A DNA stretch of 64,000 nt. Origin: Nostoc sp. TCL240-02. GTDB taxonomy: Bacteria; Cyanobacteriota; Cyanobacteriia; Cyanobacteriales; Nostocaceae. This document shows, one piece after another, positions 38,212 through 47,233 of this stretch. Within the stretch, counting starts at the first letter, position 1; each line of letters begins with the position of its first letter. The notes under the pieces were generated by a model that searched no databases, had not been told where the DNA came from, and was given only the letters and a program-made list of their open reading frames with translations. Location: the NCBI RefSeq assembly GCF_013343235.1, contig NZ_CP040094.1:5637001-5701000 (forward strand), given 5' to 3'. The position numbers and the translations under genes were made by a program.

Positions 38212-38961
38212 TTAATGTTCTTGTCCTGTCGGCCGGATAAGAATTTCGTTGACATTAACGCGGGACGGTTGCGTGACGGCATAAACGATCGCAGCAGCAA
38301 CGTCTTCGCTATGCAGAGGTGTAATTGCCTTGCGTCGTTCCTCAATGCGTTGTTTGGCAACTGGATCGGTAATTTGGTTGTCAATTTCCGTATCCACTAA
38401 ACCTGGTTCAATAATGGTGACGCGGATATTGTCCTTATGGACTTCTTGACGTAAAGCTTCTGAGAGGGCATTAACGCCCCATTTGGTAGCATTATAAACA
38501 CCGATACCCGCCCGTGCTGTCCGACCTGCCACTGAGGAGATATTGACTATGTGCCCCGATTTTTGCGCCTTCAACAGAGGTAAAACAGCGTGGGTAGCAT
38601 ATAGCAGTCCTAGTACGTTGATGTCGAACGATCGCCGCCAGTCTGAGCTATTTCCAGCTTCAATGGTTCCGAGTAAGGCAATCCCTGCATTATTCACCAG
38701 GATATCGACCCTTCCCAATTCTGCATTTGCCTTTGCCACCAAGTTATTTACCTGGTTTTCATCAGTCACATCAGTGACAATGGGCAATGCCTTGCCACCA
38801 CTAGCTTCAATACGTTCTGCTAGTGCCTGAATGCGATCGCCACGCCTAGCAGCCAGTACTACTGTTGCTCCTTCCTCTGCTAAAGCGATCGCAGTTGCTT
38901 CTCCAATTCCTGCTGAAGCCCCAGTGATAATTGCTACTTTTTCTTTTAATTTACCTGTCAT
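38212..38961 (-). CDS. SDR family oxidoreductase
   Basis: This 249-residue classical short-chain dehydrogenase has cofactor loop TGASAGIG (residues 14-21), AARRGDR at the end of strand 2 (NADP-type Arg), NNAGIALLG, and catalytic ISSVAG followed by YNATK. It resembles the YdfG/serine-dehydrogenase-like subgroup (VDTEIDNQI). The start is ATG at 38959-38961 with AAGGA upstream. It is separated by only about 36 bases from the upstream MFS gene on the same strand, so the two probably form an exporter-oxidoreductase operon. Confidence 0.92.
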   Translation of the reverse strand: MTGKLKEKVAIITGASAGIGEATAIALAEEGATVVLAARRGDRIQALAERIEASGGKALPIVTDVTDENQVNNLVAKANAELGRVDILVNNAGIALLGTIEAGNSSDWRRSFDINVLGLLYATHAVLPLLKAQKSGHIVNISSVAGRTARAGIGVYNATKWGVNALSEALRQEVHKDNIRVTIIEPGLVDTEIDNQITDPVAKQRIEERRKAITPLHSEDVAAAIVYAVTQPSRVNVNEILIRPTGQEH

Positions 38962-38997
38962 TTATTTAATTCCTTAGTGATTAGTAATTCGTAATTG

Positions 38998-40452
38998 CTA
39001 ATTGAGATTAGTTATTCTCCCCCTGCCCCCTGCCCCCTTCCCCATCCTCAAAACAGATGCGACTGCTGCCCCACAAAGTATTAGGGCTGCAAAGCGAAAA
39101 GTTCCTTGGAACCCCGCAACGATCGCATCAGGAGGGGCAACAGAAACATCTGCACCCGCAGACATGCTAGCGATTAATGCTCCAAATACTGCCCCGATTA
39201 AAGAAACTCCTACTGTGTTCCCTGATGTGCGTGACAAAGATAGCAGCCCAGAAGCAATCCCTAGCCGCTCCCTTGGTACTGCTCCCATAACAGTGCTGTT
39301 GTTGGGTGATTGGAATAAACCCAATCCAATGCCGTAAATAAAATAGCGCGACACATAGCCTAGCTCAGTAATCTGAGCATCAAAGGTGCTAATCCCCAAA
39401 CAGCCACCTATCATTAACCCCAGTCCAATTGGGCTGATTAGTCGAGCGCCAAAGCGGTCTGAAAGTATTCCCCCTAGTGGGGCAATTAACCCACTAAGTA
39501 CAGGTGACACAGCTAGTAGCAGTCCCACTTTTACCGTCGGATAATGCTTGACGCTCTCTAGAAAGAAAGGGACGATGAGTAGCGAGCCGCCGATAACAAT
39601 GAATGCTAGCCAGCCACTTAGCAAACCCATACTCAACTGAAGATTGCGAAACAGGTGTAGTTCTAGTAGCGGCTCTTTTATGACCGCTTCAACTACCAAA
39701 AAAATTATGAAACTTACGGTAGCGATCGCTAATAATACTAGTGCATTAGTACTACTAAAGCCCTGACTTTGCCCTAGCGTCATACCCAGACCAAAACTAC
39801 CCAGAGTCAATAAAGCCAATACAGCTCCAAAAAAGTCAAATTTCTGTTTACCCTGAATGCGTACAGAAGGTGGCACTACCCGAACTATCAGGAAGCTAGC
39901 GATAATCCCCAATGGTACATTGATGAAGAATATACTATGCCAGCCTGATAAGCTTAGGAGCAGTCCGCCTGCGGAAGGGCCAAAAGCAATTCCCAGTGAT
40001 ACAACACTACCGATAACGCCAACAGCGCGACCTCGCTCTGAAGATGGAAAAACTTCTGTAATGATTGCCAAACCAAGCCCAGAGATGAATACAGCACCCA
40101 GTCCTTGAAGTGCGCGAAAGGCAATCAACCACTCAATACTAGGTGCAAAACCACACAACAGCGAACTGAGAGTAAACAGAACAAGTCCCCCCTGATACAA
40201 GGACTTCTTGCCCCACATATCTCCCAAGCGGGTTGCCCCCAAAACTAAACCGGAACTGACCAACTGGTAACTCAATACAGCCCATTGAGTCGTCGGAAAA
40301 CTGGTGCCAAAGGCTTGCACCAATGTGGGTAAAGCAACATTGATGATGCCCACATCAAGGGTAGACATGAACACCCCAAGTCCGACACCGAGTAAAACCC
40401 AATTTTTTTGAGCGTCTGACAAAGCCAGAGGTTGTGTTTCCAATTGTGCCAA
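38998..40452 (-). CDS. MFS transporter, DHA2 (EmrB/QacA) type drug exporter
   Basis: This 484-residue, 14-helix major-facilitator protein contains STLDVGIINVALPTL (motif D1 of the 14-TMS group), LGDMWGKKSLYQGG (motif A) and FGPSAGGLLL (motif C of antiporters). It should expel hydrophobic compounds using the proton gradient. The start is TTG at 40450-40452, chosen because GGAGG lies seven bases upstream. The last residues (MGKGAGGRGRITNLN) are encoded by the CCCCCTGC low-complexity tract (39019-39045), so the gene end has been replaced by repeat sequence. Confidence 0.9.
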   Translation of the reverse strand: MAQLETQPLALSDAQKNWVLLGVGLGVFMSTLDVGIINVALPTLVQAFGTSFPTTQWAVLSYQLVSSGLVLGATRLGDMWGKKSLYQGGLVLFTLSSLLCGFAPSIEWLIAFRALQGLGAVFISGLGLAIITEVFPSSERGRAVGVIGSVVSLGIAFGPSAGGLLLSLSGWHSIFFINVPLGIIASFLIVRVVPPSVRIQGKQKFDFFGAVLALLTLGSFGLGMTLGQSQGFSSTNALVLLAIATVSFIIFLVVEAVIKEPLLELHLFRNLQLSMGLLSGWLAFIVIGGSLLIVPFFLESVKHYPTVKVGLLLAVSPVLSGLIAPLGGILSDRFGARLISPIGLGLMIGGCLGISTFDAQITELGYVSRYFIYGIGLGLFQSPNNSTVMGAVPRERLGIASGLLSLSRTSGNTVGVSLIGAVFGALIASMSAGADVSVAPPDAIVAGFQGTFRFAALILCGAAVASVLRMGKGAGGRGRITNLN

Positions 40453-40803
40453 GATTTAGCCTCCGCCTTTGACTTTACGGTCATGAATAGTTTGCATACG
40501 TATATTCATTATCCTCACTATCTGTTCGCTGCGATCGCTTCGTTGCTCAAAAATACTCTGGATAAATTGCCAAATTCAGGTTTATTTCAGGCATTATCTT
40601 CTCAATCAGCAACACTGGCTTTTCTACTTGTCATATATTTTGGTAAATTACTTAGATACTTTTAACCCCAAGCTCCTTCGGCTATATCAACAATAGTATT
40701 TAGTAAAATACGGTAACTCGATATATTCACTGTATTTTATACTAGTTAGCAAACTATCATAGACACCTCCAAGAAGCAAGTCCTAGAGGTTTTCGTATAA
40801 GCA
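40453..40803. other. Divergent intergenic region
   Basis: This 351-base gap between the divergent MFS gene and the small membrane protein gene must contain both promoters. A short frame here is unsupported. No operator can be assigned. Confidence 0.4.
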
Positions 40804-41253
40804 ATGACTCAAAAAGCTGCCTTATCTCGATTTGCCTTAGCATTTATTGCAGGCTTTGTGTCTGTTTTGCTATTTCACCAAGGTATGTTGGCGTTGCTAC
40901 ATACAGTGAATTTCACGCCTCGCACTCCTTATTCAACTGCACCAACACAACCATTTGGAATCCCGCAAATTTGGTCAAGTGCATTCTGGGGAGGAATTTG
41001 GGGAATGATTTGGGTAGCAATCGCGCCTCGTTTTCAAAATGATAAAAGCTATTGGTTAGCAGCATTGGTATTTGGTGCAATTGTCCCAACGCTAGTGGCT
41101 TGGTTTTTGGTCGCACCACTCAAGGGTCAGCCCATCGCTGGAGGCTGGAAACTTGTGGGAATAGTCACAGGTTTATTAGTTAATGGTGCTTGGGGAGTTG
41201 GAACCGCCGGGTTGCTGAGATTATTCTCTAGAAGGCAATTGTTCAACAACTAG
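40804..41253 (+). CDS. Small four-helix integral membrane protein, unknown function
   Basis: The 149 residues contain four hydrophobic segments at about 8-33, 57-76, 82-105 and 118-141. Small residues and Gly are frequent (FWGGIWGMIWVAI, GIVTGLLVNGAWGVGTAGLL). I recognise no motif linked to a reaction. The ATG at 40804 has only a weak upstream AGAGG. It is divergent from the MFS exporter gene. Confidence 0.7.
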   Translation: MTQKAALSRFALAFIAGFVSVLLFHQGMLALLHTVNFTPRTPYSTAPTQPFGIPQIWSSAFWGGIWGMIWVAIAPRFQNDKSYWLAALVFGAIVPTLVAWFLVAPLKGQPIAGGWKLVGIVTGLLVNGAWGVGTAGLLRLFSRRQLFNN

Positions 41254-41297
41254 ACTTTTTAAAAGTTCTACCAGTTTCTGAAAAAACTCGCCATTTA

Positions 41298-41548
41298 TTC
41301 AGCAAGTCAGTAAAGTTATTCTCCAGACGTTCCCGGCTCAATCTGCGCCCCAAGCTGAAGGACTATTAGTTGACAAAATGGGCGATTTGCGTTTTCGTGG
41401 CGTTCACTTCCTGCTAGCAACCTTACTCCCATAAGATGCAGCCACAGAACTGCGAGAAAAATTGATTCAATACGCCGCCGACACTAAAGACAATACGGGA
41501 GTAATACTTTTGTGCCGTTGTTACGGACTAGATAGGGCATTAGACATT
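41298..41548 (+). pseudogene. Unrecognised gene remnant with an in-frame stop
   Basis: One frame reads IQQVSKVILQTFPAQSAPQA and VDKMGDLRFRGVHFLLATLL, hits TAA, then continues DAATELREKLIQYAADTKDN and TGVILLCRCYG. Protein-like composition continues across the stop, so this looks like a decayed gene. No family is assigned. The rest of 41254-41840 holds nothing else that I can name. Confidence 0.4.
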
Positions 41549-41840
41549 GGGTATGATTATTCTCCTTGTGTCTTAGCTCGACTTTATCTATTTTTGATTC
41601 ACTCGACTTTATCCAAAATTAAAAACTTGGTTCTCCCTATAGAGCAAAAGCCCTAGCTTTTTGGCAAAAAGTTTTTTCATATCACTGATTCACGCTGAAA
41701 TCGAAAAAATCGAAAAAGTAAAACTAGTGTCCTACAAAGGTTTCAGCGTCAGGTTGAGTGTTGTCAAAAAATGGATAAAGTCGAGTTTAGGCAAAGTTGC
41801 ATAGCACCACAAAGTTAACTTAGGGAATAATCATAACCGA

Positions 41841-43397
41841 TCACTCATGTTCTATTGCGATCGCTCTTGGGATATCGCTAACAGTTGCCAGTTGCACTGT
41901 AAATGTGGAACCTTCATACAATTTACTTTTTACAGAAATAGATCCCCCACAGCGCAGCAGCAATTGCTGTACTATTGTTAACCCCAAGCCAGCACCAGCA
42001 TAATCTTCTGTAGACCCTGTACGCACACGATAAAATCGCTCAAAGATTTTGGAAATCTCGCTTTCGGCAATACCAATACCTGTATCGCGGAATTCTAATT
42101 GGATATAATCGCCTTGAAGACGGGCACGCACCCATACTTCACCCCCATTAGGAGTAAACTTAATGCTATTGTGCAGCAGATTAATTACAATCTGCCTCAG
42201 CCCACCACTCACACACCAAATAGATGGCAGCTCAGTGGGTACGGTGTAGGCTAGCATAATCCCTTTTTCTTGGGCTAAAGGTTGGTACGTACTGACTACT
42301 CCAGGTACAACATCTGAGAGCCGCACCGACTCCAAAACCATCCCCTCCAAATTACGTTCTAGTTGCACCAGTTCCAACAAACCTGTAATTAGAGAATTTT
42401 GTTGATCGCACTGGGTATTTAACATCTGTAAATAACGTTGTCGCTGCGTAGGTTTGAGATTAGGAGAATTCAATAACGAAAGTGCTGTTTTGATATGCGT
42501 CAGGGGTATACGCAATTCCTGACAGAGATTTTTCAGATATTCATCTTGGAGTTGTTCTTTGTTGTGCAGTTCTTGATTTATCTGCTGCAACTTGGTAGTG
42601 CGGGCTGTGATGATTTGGCGATTAATTTCATCTTGTCGCAGGAGTTGTTTTGTAAACAGTTGACTCATCGTTCCCGCTTCGGGCATCGTTGGACAAATAA
42701 AATCAGCAGGTACAATTGGCGATGATTCTGGCGCGTAGACACTTGACAGATGGTCGTTAGATATCGCTTTTTTGATACCATCTAATACTTGCTGAATTAC
42801 TCTGCCCTCAACAGTAGTGATAATCAGCAATGGCTGATTTTTATTAGTATTTCCCTTTCCCGATGTCTGATTCTTGCGTTTTTTAAGTGGTCGATGAGCC
42901 AAAATTAAACTACAAAACTGGGGCGATAACACCATCAAAAAGTTTTCCCGTCGCAGTTGGCTATCTGATGCCAGGTGAACGGTGACGTGATGAGTAGATG
43001 AGGGGGACGAGGCAGAGGGGAGGGGGGAAGGGTGCAGAGGAGAGGAATTTTCCCCCTGCTCCCTGCTCCCTGCTCCCTGCTCCCTGCTCCCTGATTCCTG
43101 CCCCCTGCCCCCTGCTTCCCCCGCTCCTTGTTTTTCATTCTCGTCAATCTGGCAAGTATAGATAATACTAGACGCACCCACCGAGGATTGGTAACGCGCT
43201 AATTCTGATTGCCAAATTTTTTCTGGTGGTAGCTTCACCCATAAAGTGGCTGCTATTTGCTGCTCAATTAGTAGGTCAATTTGCGCTCTCACCAGTGATA
43301 GCAGAGTCGCAGGACTGAGGGACAATGGTTTTGGAGGCACTTGCACTCCCATAACCAGTTGATAAACAGACAGATCCTTAGCCAGAGAAACATTCAT
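41841..43397 (-). CDS. Histidine-kinase-like protein with Gln at the phosphoacceptor site
   Basis: This 518-residue protein has an N-terminal region (about 10-215) resembling a DICT-type sensory domain, then a coiled coil (250-285), a HisKA-like helix and a HATPase domain. The HATPase boxes are present: NLLHNSIKFTPNGG, DTGIGI, GAGLGLTIV. In the H-box, however, the sequence is LCQELRIPLT, with Gln293 where His should be. His301 lies eight residues later, outside the usual position. It may be a pseudokinase or phosphatase/scaffold, or act on a partner. Residues about 88-134 are encoded by GCAGGGA-type repeats. ATG 43395-43397. Confidence 0.85.
   Translation of the reverse strand: MNVSLAKDLSVYQLVMGVQVPPKPLSLSPATLLSLVRAQIDLLIEQQIAATLWVKLPPEKIWQSELARYQSSVGASSIIYTCQIDENEKQGAGEAGGRGQESGSREQGAGSREQGENSSPLHPSPLPSASSPSSTHHVTVHLASDSQLRRENFLMVLSPQFCSLILAHRPLKKRKNQTSGKGNTNKNQPLLIITTVEGRVIQQVLDGIKKAISNDHLSSVYAPESSPIVPADFICPTMPEAGTMSQLFTKQLLRQDEINRQIITARTTKLQQINQELHNKEQLQDEYLKNLCQELRIPLTHIKTALSLLNSPNLKPTQRQRYLQMLNTQCDQQNSLITGLLELVQLERNLEGMVLESVRLSDVVPGVVSTYQPLAQEKGIMLAYTVPTELPSIWCVSGGLRQIVINLLHNSIKFTPNGGEVWVRARLQGDYIQLEFRDTGIGIAESEISKIFERFYRVRTGSTEDYAGAGLGLTIVQQLLLRCGGSISVKSKLYEGSTFTVQLATVSDIPRAIAIEHE
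43008..43128. repeat. CCCTGCTC low-complexity repeat inside kinase-like gene
   Basis: The same heptamer-type unit as at 4963-5041 and 5440-5506 is present in frame. It encodes a Gly/Arg/Glu/Ser-rich insert that splits the sensory region. Confidence 0.8.
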
Positions 43398-43504
43398 GAG
43401 TCAAGCACAAAAAGGATGAAGCAAGAAATAATTCTGTCTCGATTTTCACCTTTATGTGTCCATCTTTTACAAAATCCCCACGGAAAGAAATATTAATAAA
43501 AAAC

Positions 43505-43665
43505 TACACCCATAGAGGCGGGGAAGAGGCAGGGGGGCAGGGGGAGACAAGGGGGACAAGGGAGACAAGGGGGAATTATTAAACAAATCTCTCCCTTGTC
43601 TTCCCCCTCTTCCTTGTCTACCTTGTCTCTTATTCATGCCCCATGCCCCATGCCCCATGCCCAAA
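43505..43665. repeat. Mixed low-complexity tandem tracts
   Basis: GGGGGACAAGGGAGACAAGG units are followed by the opposite-strand CCCTTGTCTTCCCCC form and by GCCCCATGCCCCAT units. They fill the gap between murE and the kinase-like gene; GGGAGACAAGGG and CCCTTGTCTTCCC can pair as a hairpin downstream of murE. Confidence 0.75.
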
Positions 43666-43669
43666 TAAA

Positions 43670-45169
43670 TTAAGCTTGGCTATGAAGTCTTTGCTGTAAA
43701 GCGTCGCGTGCGTGTTCTCGGTCATCAAAATGGATTTTTTCGGTGCCGAGAATTTGGTAGTCTTCGTGGCCTTTACCAGCAAGCAGCACTCCATCACCTG
43801 GTTGTGCTTGTAAAATAGCGGTACGAATTGCAGTAGCCCGATCGCAAATTACCATTGGTTTTACTGTTGGGGCAATTCCCGCCAAAACATCTTCTAAAAT
43901 CCGTTCTGGGTTTTCGGTGCGGGGATTATCTGATGTCACCACTGCCACATCAGCTAATTCAGCCGCAATTTTACCCATTATTGGGCGCTTGGTGCGATCG
44001 CGATCGCCTCCGCAACCAAAGACGCAAATCACCTTGCCAGGGATAAACGGACGTGCGGCTTTCAGTAAATTTTCCAAACTATCGGGTGTATGAGCATAAT
44101 CCACAATTACACTAATATCTTGGTCAGAATTAATCTGTACCCGTTCCATCCGTCCGGGAACTCCAGGAAACTCAGGTATCACAGATGCCACTAACTGCAA
44201 ATCTAGTCCTAACTGTAAAACTGCTCCTACGGCTGCGAGAAGATTTTCTAAATTATATTGTCCGACTAATGGCGATCGAAAAGCTACATCACCTTTTGGT
44301 GTATGTAATGTCCCACTGACACCATTCGGCTCGTAACTTAAATCACTCATCCATAAATCAGCGCTGTTGTCGTTGACACTGTAACTCCAAACTCGTTCAG
44401 AATTCAAGGAGGCAATTAACCGCTTTCCGTAGGAGTCATCAGCATTAATTATTGCCCGTCCCTTGAGATAATCAGGGCTAAACAACAACGCTTTAGCGGC
44501 AAAGTAATCTTCCATGTCGCGGTGATAGTCGAGATGGTCTTGAGTAAGATTACTAAATACCGCCACCTCAAATTGACAACCCAGCACTCTACCTTGAGCC
44601 AAAGCGTGAGAACTTACTTCCATTACCCCGAACTCACTACCAGCATTTACAGCCTCTGCTAACTGCTGTTGCAGTTCCACTGCAAAGGGTGTAGTGTGGG
44701 CAGCAGTTTGCTCAAAACCTGCCCAACGAGTGTAGAGAGTTCCCATTAAAGCTGTGGCGAGATTAGCTTTGATCAGGAGAAATTCAATAATATGGGTAGT
44801 TGTAGTTTTGCCATTGGTACCAGTCACGCCTACCAGCTTGAGTTTTTGCCCTGGATAACCATAAAAAGCACTAGCTATCTGGGCACAAGCTTGAGTTATG
44901 TTACTTGCACTGATGACCACAGCCTCATTTGTGGGAGGATTTTTTTGTGCAGCTTCGGGAGAAACGATCGCAGCTACAGCCCCCGATGCGATCGCACTTT
45001 GCCAAAATTCCCCACCATCAACCCGCGTTCCTGGCATCCCAATAAACAAATCTCCCACACCACAAGCATGGGAATTGGTCTTCAAACCCCTAACTTCCAC
45101 ATCCTCCATCGGATGGCTAGGCAATTGCTCAACACTGTCTACCGCCGTTAGTAATTCCCGCAATTTCAT
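43670..45169 (-). CDS. murE: UDP-MurNAc-tripeptide synthetase (meso-DAP adding)
   Basis: This 499-residue Mur ligase adds meso-diaminopimelate to UDP-MurNAc-L-Ala-D-Glu in the cytoplasm during peptidoglycan precursor synthesis. ATP-binding TGTNGKTTT is at residues 116-124. The middle domain has EVSSHAL and NLTQDHLDYH. The C-terminal domain has VDYAHTPDSLENLL, FGCGGDRDRTKRP and the DNPR motif that selects meso-DAP. Length is normal for MurE. ATG at 45167-45169. A glutaredoxin-like gene lies 53 bases upstream in the same direction. Confidence 0.97.
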   Translation of the reverse strand: MKLRELLTAVDSVEQLPSHPMEDVEVRGLKTNSHACGVGDLFIGMPGTRVDGGEFWQSAIASGAVAAIVSPEAAQKNPPTNEAVVISASNITQACAQIASAFYGYPGQKLKLVGVTGTNGKTTTTHIIEFLLIKANLATALMGTLYTRWAGFEQTAAHTTPFAVELQQQLAEAVNAGSEFGVMEVSSHALAQGRVLGCQFEVAVFSNLTQDHLDYHRDMEDYFAAKALLFSPDYLKGRAIINADDSYGKRLIASLNSERVWSYSVNDNSADLWMSDLSYEPNGVSGTLHTPKGDVAFRSPLVGQYNLENLLAAVGAVLQLGLDLQLVASVIPEFPGVPGRMERVQINSDQDISVIVDYAHTPDSLENLLKAARPFIPGKVICVFGCGGDRDRTKRPIMGKIAAELADVAVVTSDNPRTENPERILEDVLAGIAPTVKPMVICDRATAIRTAILQAQPGDGVLLAGKGHEDYQILGTEKIHFDDREHARDALQQRLHSQA

Positions 45170-45222
45170 GTTGTGAACCTCGTCACATTCTTAATCTTGC
45201 GCTTATTCTGCATTATTTTTTT

Positions 45223-45510
45223 CTAATTGGCTAAATACTTACGCAACATTTGCTCCAACTGTTGCACACTAGCACGAGGAGAAGGACGCGGCAATGGTGC
45301 TTCTATAATTTCTTCCTCCGTGCCCTCTGCGCCTCTGTAGTTCGATAAATAAAGTACTGGCACTTCATACTCATACGCAGCAAACCAATCTTCACGAGTC
45401 GTAATATCCCTAACTTCCAACTCGAAACTAAGATTTTGGATTTTTTCTAGCTTTTCTTGCAATCCTTCGCATAAATGACAGCCAGGTTTACTGTATAAGA
45501 TTAATCGCAT
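45223..45510 (-). CDS. Glutaredoxin-like family protein (DUF836)
   Basis: This 95-residue thioredoxin-fold protein has a redox-active CHLC (Cys11, Cys14) right after the first strand, LILYSKPGCHLCEGL, and the cis-Pro block EVPVLYLS. It is probably a small cytosolic thiol oxidoreductase. The loop after cis-Pro (YRGAEGTEEE, about residues 59-68) is encoded by a dispersed repeat (45312-45340), an insertion not expected in the family. ATG at 45508-45510. It is just upstream of murE on the same strand and may be cotranscribed. Confidence 0.85.
   Translation of the reverse strand: MRLILYSKPGCHLCEGLQEKLEKIQNLSFELEVRDITTREDWFAAYEYEVPVLYLSNYRGAEGTEEEIIEAPLPRPSPRASVQQLEQMLRKYLAN
45312..45340. repeat. 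Dispersed repeat fragment inside glutaredoxin-like gene
   Basis: On the minus strand this reads CTACAGAGGCGCAGAGGGCA then CGGAGG, the same family as CCACAGAGGCGCGGAG at 62357 and the chlH insertion at 13548-13606. Confidence 0.7.
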
Positions 45511-45544
45511 TTCGGTTGTCGTAAGAAGTTATAAGTTTAAGATA

Positions 45545-45598
45545 ACGTAGACGTTTCGGCTTGCCGCAGGCTACCGCGAAGGGCGCAAAGGAAGAGAG
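45545..45598. repeat. Dispersed repeat directly upstream of atzG-like gene
   Basis: GTTTCGGCTTGCCGCAGGC then CGCGAAGGGCGCAAAGG run to within a few bases of the ATG at 45599. The purine-rich end, AAAGGAAGAGAG, is positioned as the Shine-Dalgarno sequence, so the repeat appears to supply the ribosome binding site. Confidence 0.65.
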
Positions 45599-45790
45599 AT
45601 GAGAAGAGAAGGGTTTGATGTGGGTGAGTATGTTGATCTTATGGCGTTGTTGTTGGATCTAGAAATAAGAGATGAGTATCGGGATGGGGTGGTGGCAAAT
45701 TTTGAGAGAATTAGTGCGATCGCAAATATTGTAAATTCTTTCCCATTACCAGAGGATATTGAAGTTGACGAGTTTTTGAACCATGAATGA
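45599..45790 (+). CDS. AtzG-like small subunit (DUF4089)
   Basis: This 63-residue helical protein reads FDVGEYVDLMALLLDLEI and NFERISAIANIVNSFPLPED, the DUF4089/AtzG type. AtzG is the small partner that stabilises the amidase AtzE in 1-carboxybiuret hydrolysis. The stop overlaps the start of the next gene by eight bases (45783-45790), typical of a stoichiometric complex. Its RBS lies within a dispersed repeat. Confidence 0.88.
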   Translation: MRREGFDVGEYVDLMALLLDLEIRDEYRDGVVANFERISAIANIVNSFPLPEDIEVDEFLNHE

Positions 45791-47171
45791 TGCTGTATCA
45801 ATAGCTGCTGCTGTGCGTGAAGGCAAAGTTAGCGCAGTGGAAGTTACTAAGGCTGCGTTAGCACGAATCGCAACGCGGAATTATTTATTAAATTGTTTTA
45901 CGACTATAACTGCTGAGACAGCTTTAATAGATGCAGCCTGCATTGACAGGGAAATTGCTCAAGGTAATAATCCTGGTTTGCTTGCTGGTGTGCCTTTTGC
46001 GGTAAAAAATCTCTTTGATATTGCTGGTTTAACGACTCTGGCGGGATCAAAAATCAATGCAGAGAACCCAGCCGCTACCCAAGATGCAACAGCAATAGCG
46101 AAGCTGAAACAAGCGGGTGCTGTGCTGGTTGGCGCTTTGAATATGGATGAGTACGCTTATGGGTTTGTTACAGAAAACTCTCATTACGGCGCTACTTACA
46201 ACCCCCATGATTTACAGCGAGTTGCTGGTGGTTCATCGGGTGGTTCGGCGGCGGCTGTTGCTGCTGGGTTAGTACCGTTGACATTGGGTTCTGATACGAA
46301 TGGTTCAATTCGCGTTCCGGCAGCATTATGTGGTGTTTTTGGTTTTAAGCCGACTTATGGAAGGTTGTCTCGTGCTGGGGTAGCTTTATTTTCTAGCAGT
46401 TTTGACCACATTGGCCCTTTTGCGCGTTCGGTGCAAGATATTGCTACGGTGTTTAACGCGCTTCAGGGAGAAGACGACCGCGATCCAATTTGCACAAAGC
46501 GTCCGCCTGAATTGGTTTTATCACAACTCAAACAAGATATTTCTGATATCAGAATTGCCATTGCTGCTGATTATTTTACCAAAGGTGCAGAAGCGGAAGC
46601 TTTAGCAGCAGTGCAAAAGGTAGCTGATGCAATGAATGTCACTGAATACGTAACCATACCAGAAGCACACCGCGCCCGTGCTGCGGCGTTTGTGATTACA
46701 GCTAGCGAGGGTGCAAATCTGCATTTGGATAAATTGCGATGTCGTCCTCAAGATTTTGATCCAGCAACACGTGATCGCTTTTTGGCTGGGGCGTTAATTC
46801 CCAGTAGCTGGTATCTGCAAGCACAACGGTTTAGGAAATGGTACCGCGATCGCGTTCGACAAGTGTTTCAAAATGTGGATATAATTCTTGCCCCAACTAC
46901 ACCAATTTCTGCACCGCTAATCGGTCAAGAAACTATGATTTTGGATGGGGAAGAAATTCTTGTCCGTCCTCATTTAGGACTATTTACTCAACCATTATCT
47001 TTTATCGGCTTACCCGTTTTATCAGTACCAATTCAGCGTCCAAATGCTTTACCTTTAGGCGTGCAATTGATAGCAGCGCCATATAATGAAGCTTTAATTT
47101 TAAGGGTTGCGGCTGCGTTAGAAGCAAAAGGCATAGTTTCAGCAGCAGTCACTTTAAAAGCTCTCAACTAA
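45783..47171 (+). CDS. AtzE family amidohydrolase
   Basis: This 462-residue amidase-signature enzyme has the Lys of the Ser-cisSer-Lys triad in GVPFAVKNLFD. The serines lie in the Gly/Ser-rich block VAGGSSGGSAAAVAAGLVPL and in GSDTNGSIRVPAALCGVFG. The pairing with an upstream AtzG-like subunit points to 1-carboxybiuret hydrolase or a close amide hydrolase in nitrogen salvage. No other urea or cyanurate pathway gene is adjacent. ATG at 45783 sits inside the end of the small-subunit gene. Confidence 0.92.
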   Translation: MNDAVSIAAAVREGKVSAVEVTKAALARIATRNYLLNCFTTITAETALIDAACIDREIAQGNNPGLLAGVPFAVKNLFDIAGLTTLAGSKINAENPAATQDATAIAKLKQAGAVLVGALNMDEYAYGFVTENSHYGATYNPHDLQRVAGGSSGGSAAAVAAGLVPLTLGSDTNGSIRVPAALCGVFGFKPTYGRLSRAGVALFSSSFDHIGPFARSVQDIATVFNALQGEDDRDPICTKRPPELVLSQLKQDISDIRIAIAADYFTKGAEAEALAAVQKVADAMNVTEYVTIPEAHRARAAAFVITASEGANLHLDKLRCRPQDFDPATRDRFLAGALIPSSWYLQAQRFRKWYRDRVRQVFQNVDIILAPTTPISAPLIGQETMILDGEEILVRPHLGLFTQPLSFIGLPVLSVPIQRPNALPLGVQLIAAPYNEALILRVAAALEAKGIVSAAVTLKALN

Positions 47172-47233
47172 AGCTATTAAGCTATAAAATTAACGTTTGG
47201 GTGAACTGTAAATTAAAGGAAAAAAATACAGCA

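Noticed and set aside
40432-40665. 77-codon plus-strand frame over the MFS promoter
   Set aside because: It overlaps the SD and start of the exporter gene on the other strand and has no SD of its own.
46402-47086. Frames overlapping atzE in other phases
   Set aside because: They lie wholly inside a well-supported amidase gene and have no family features.
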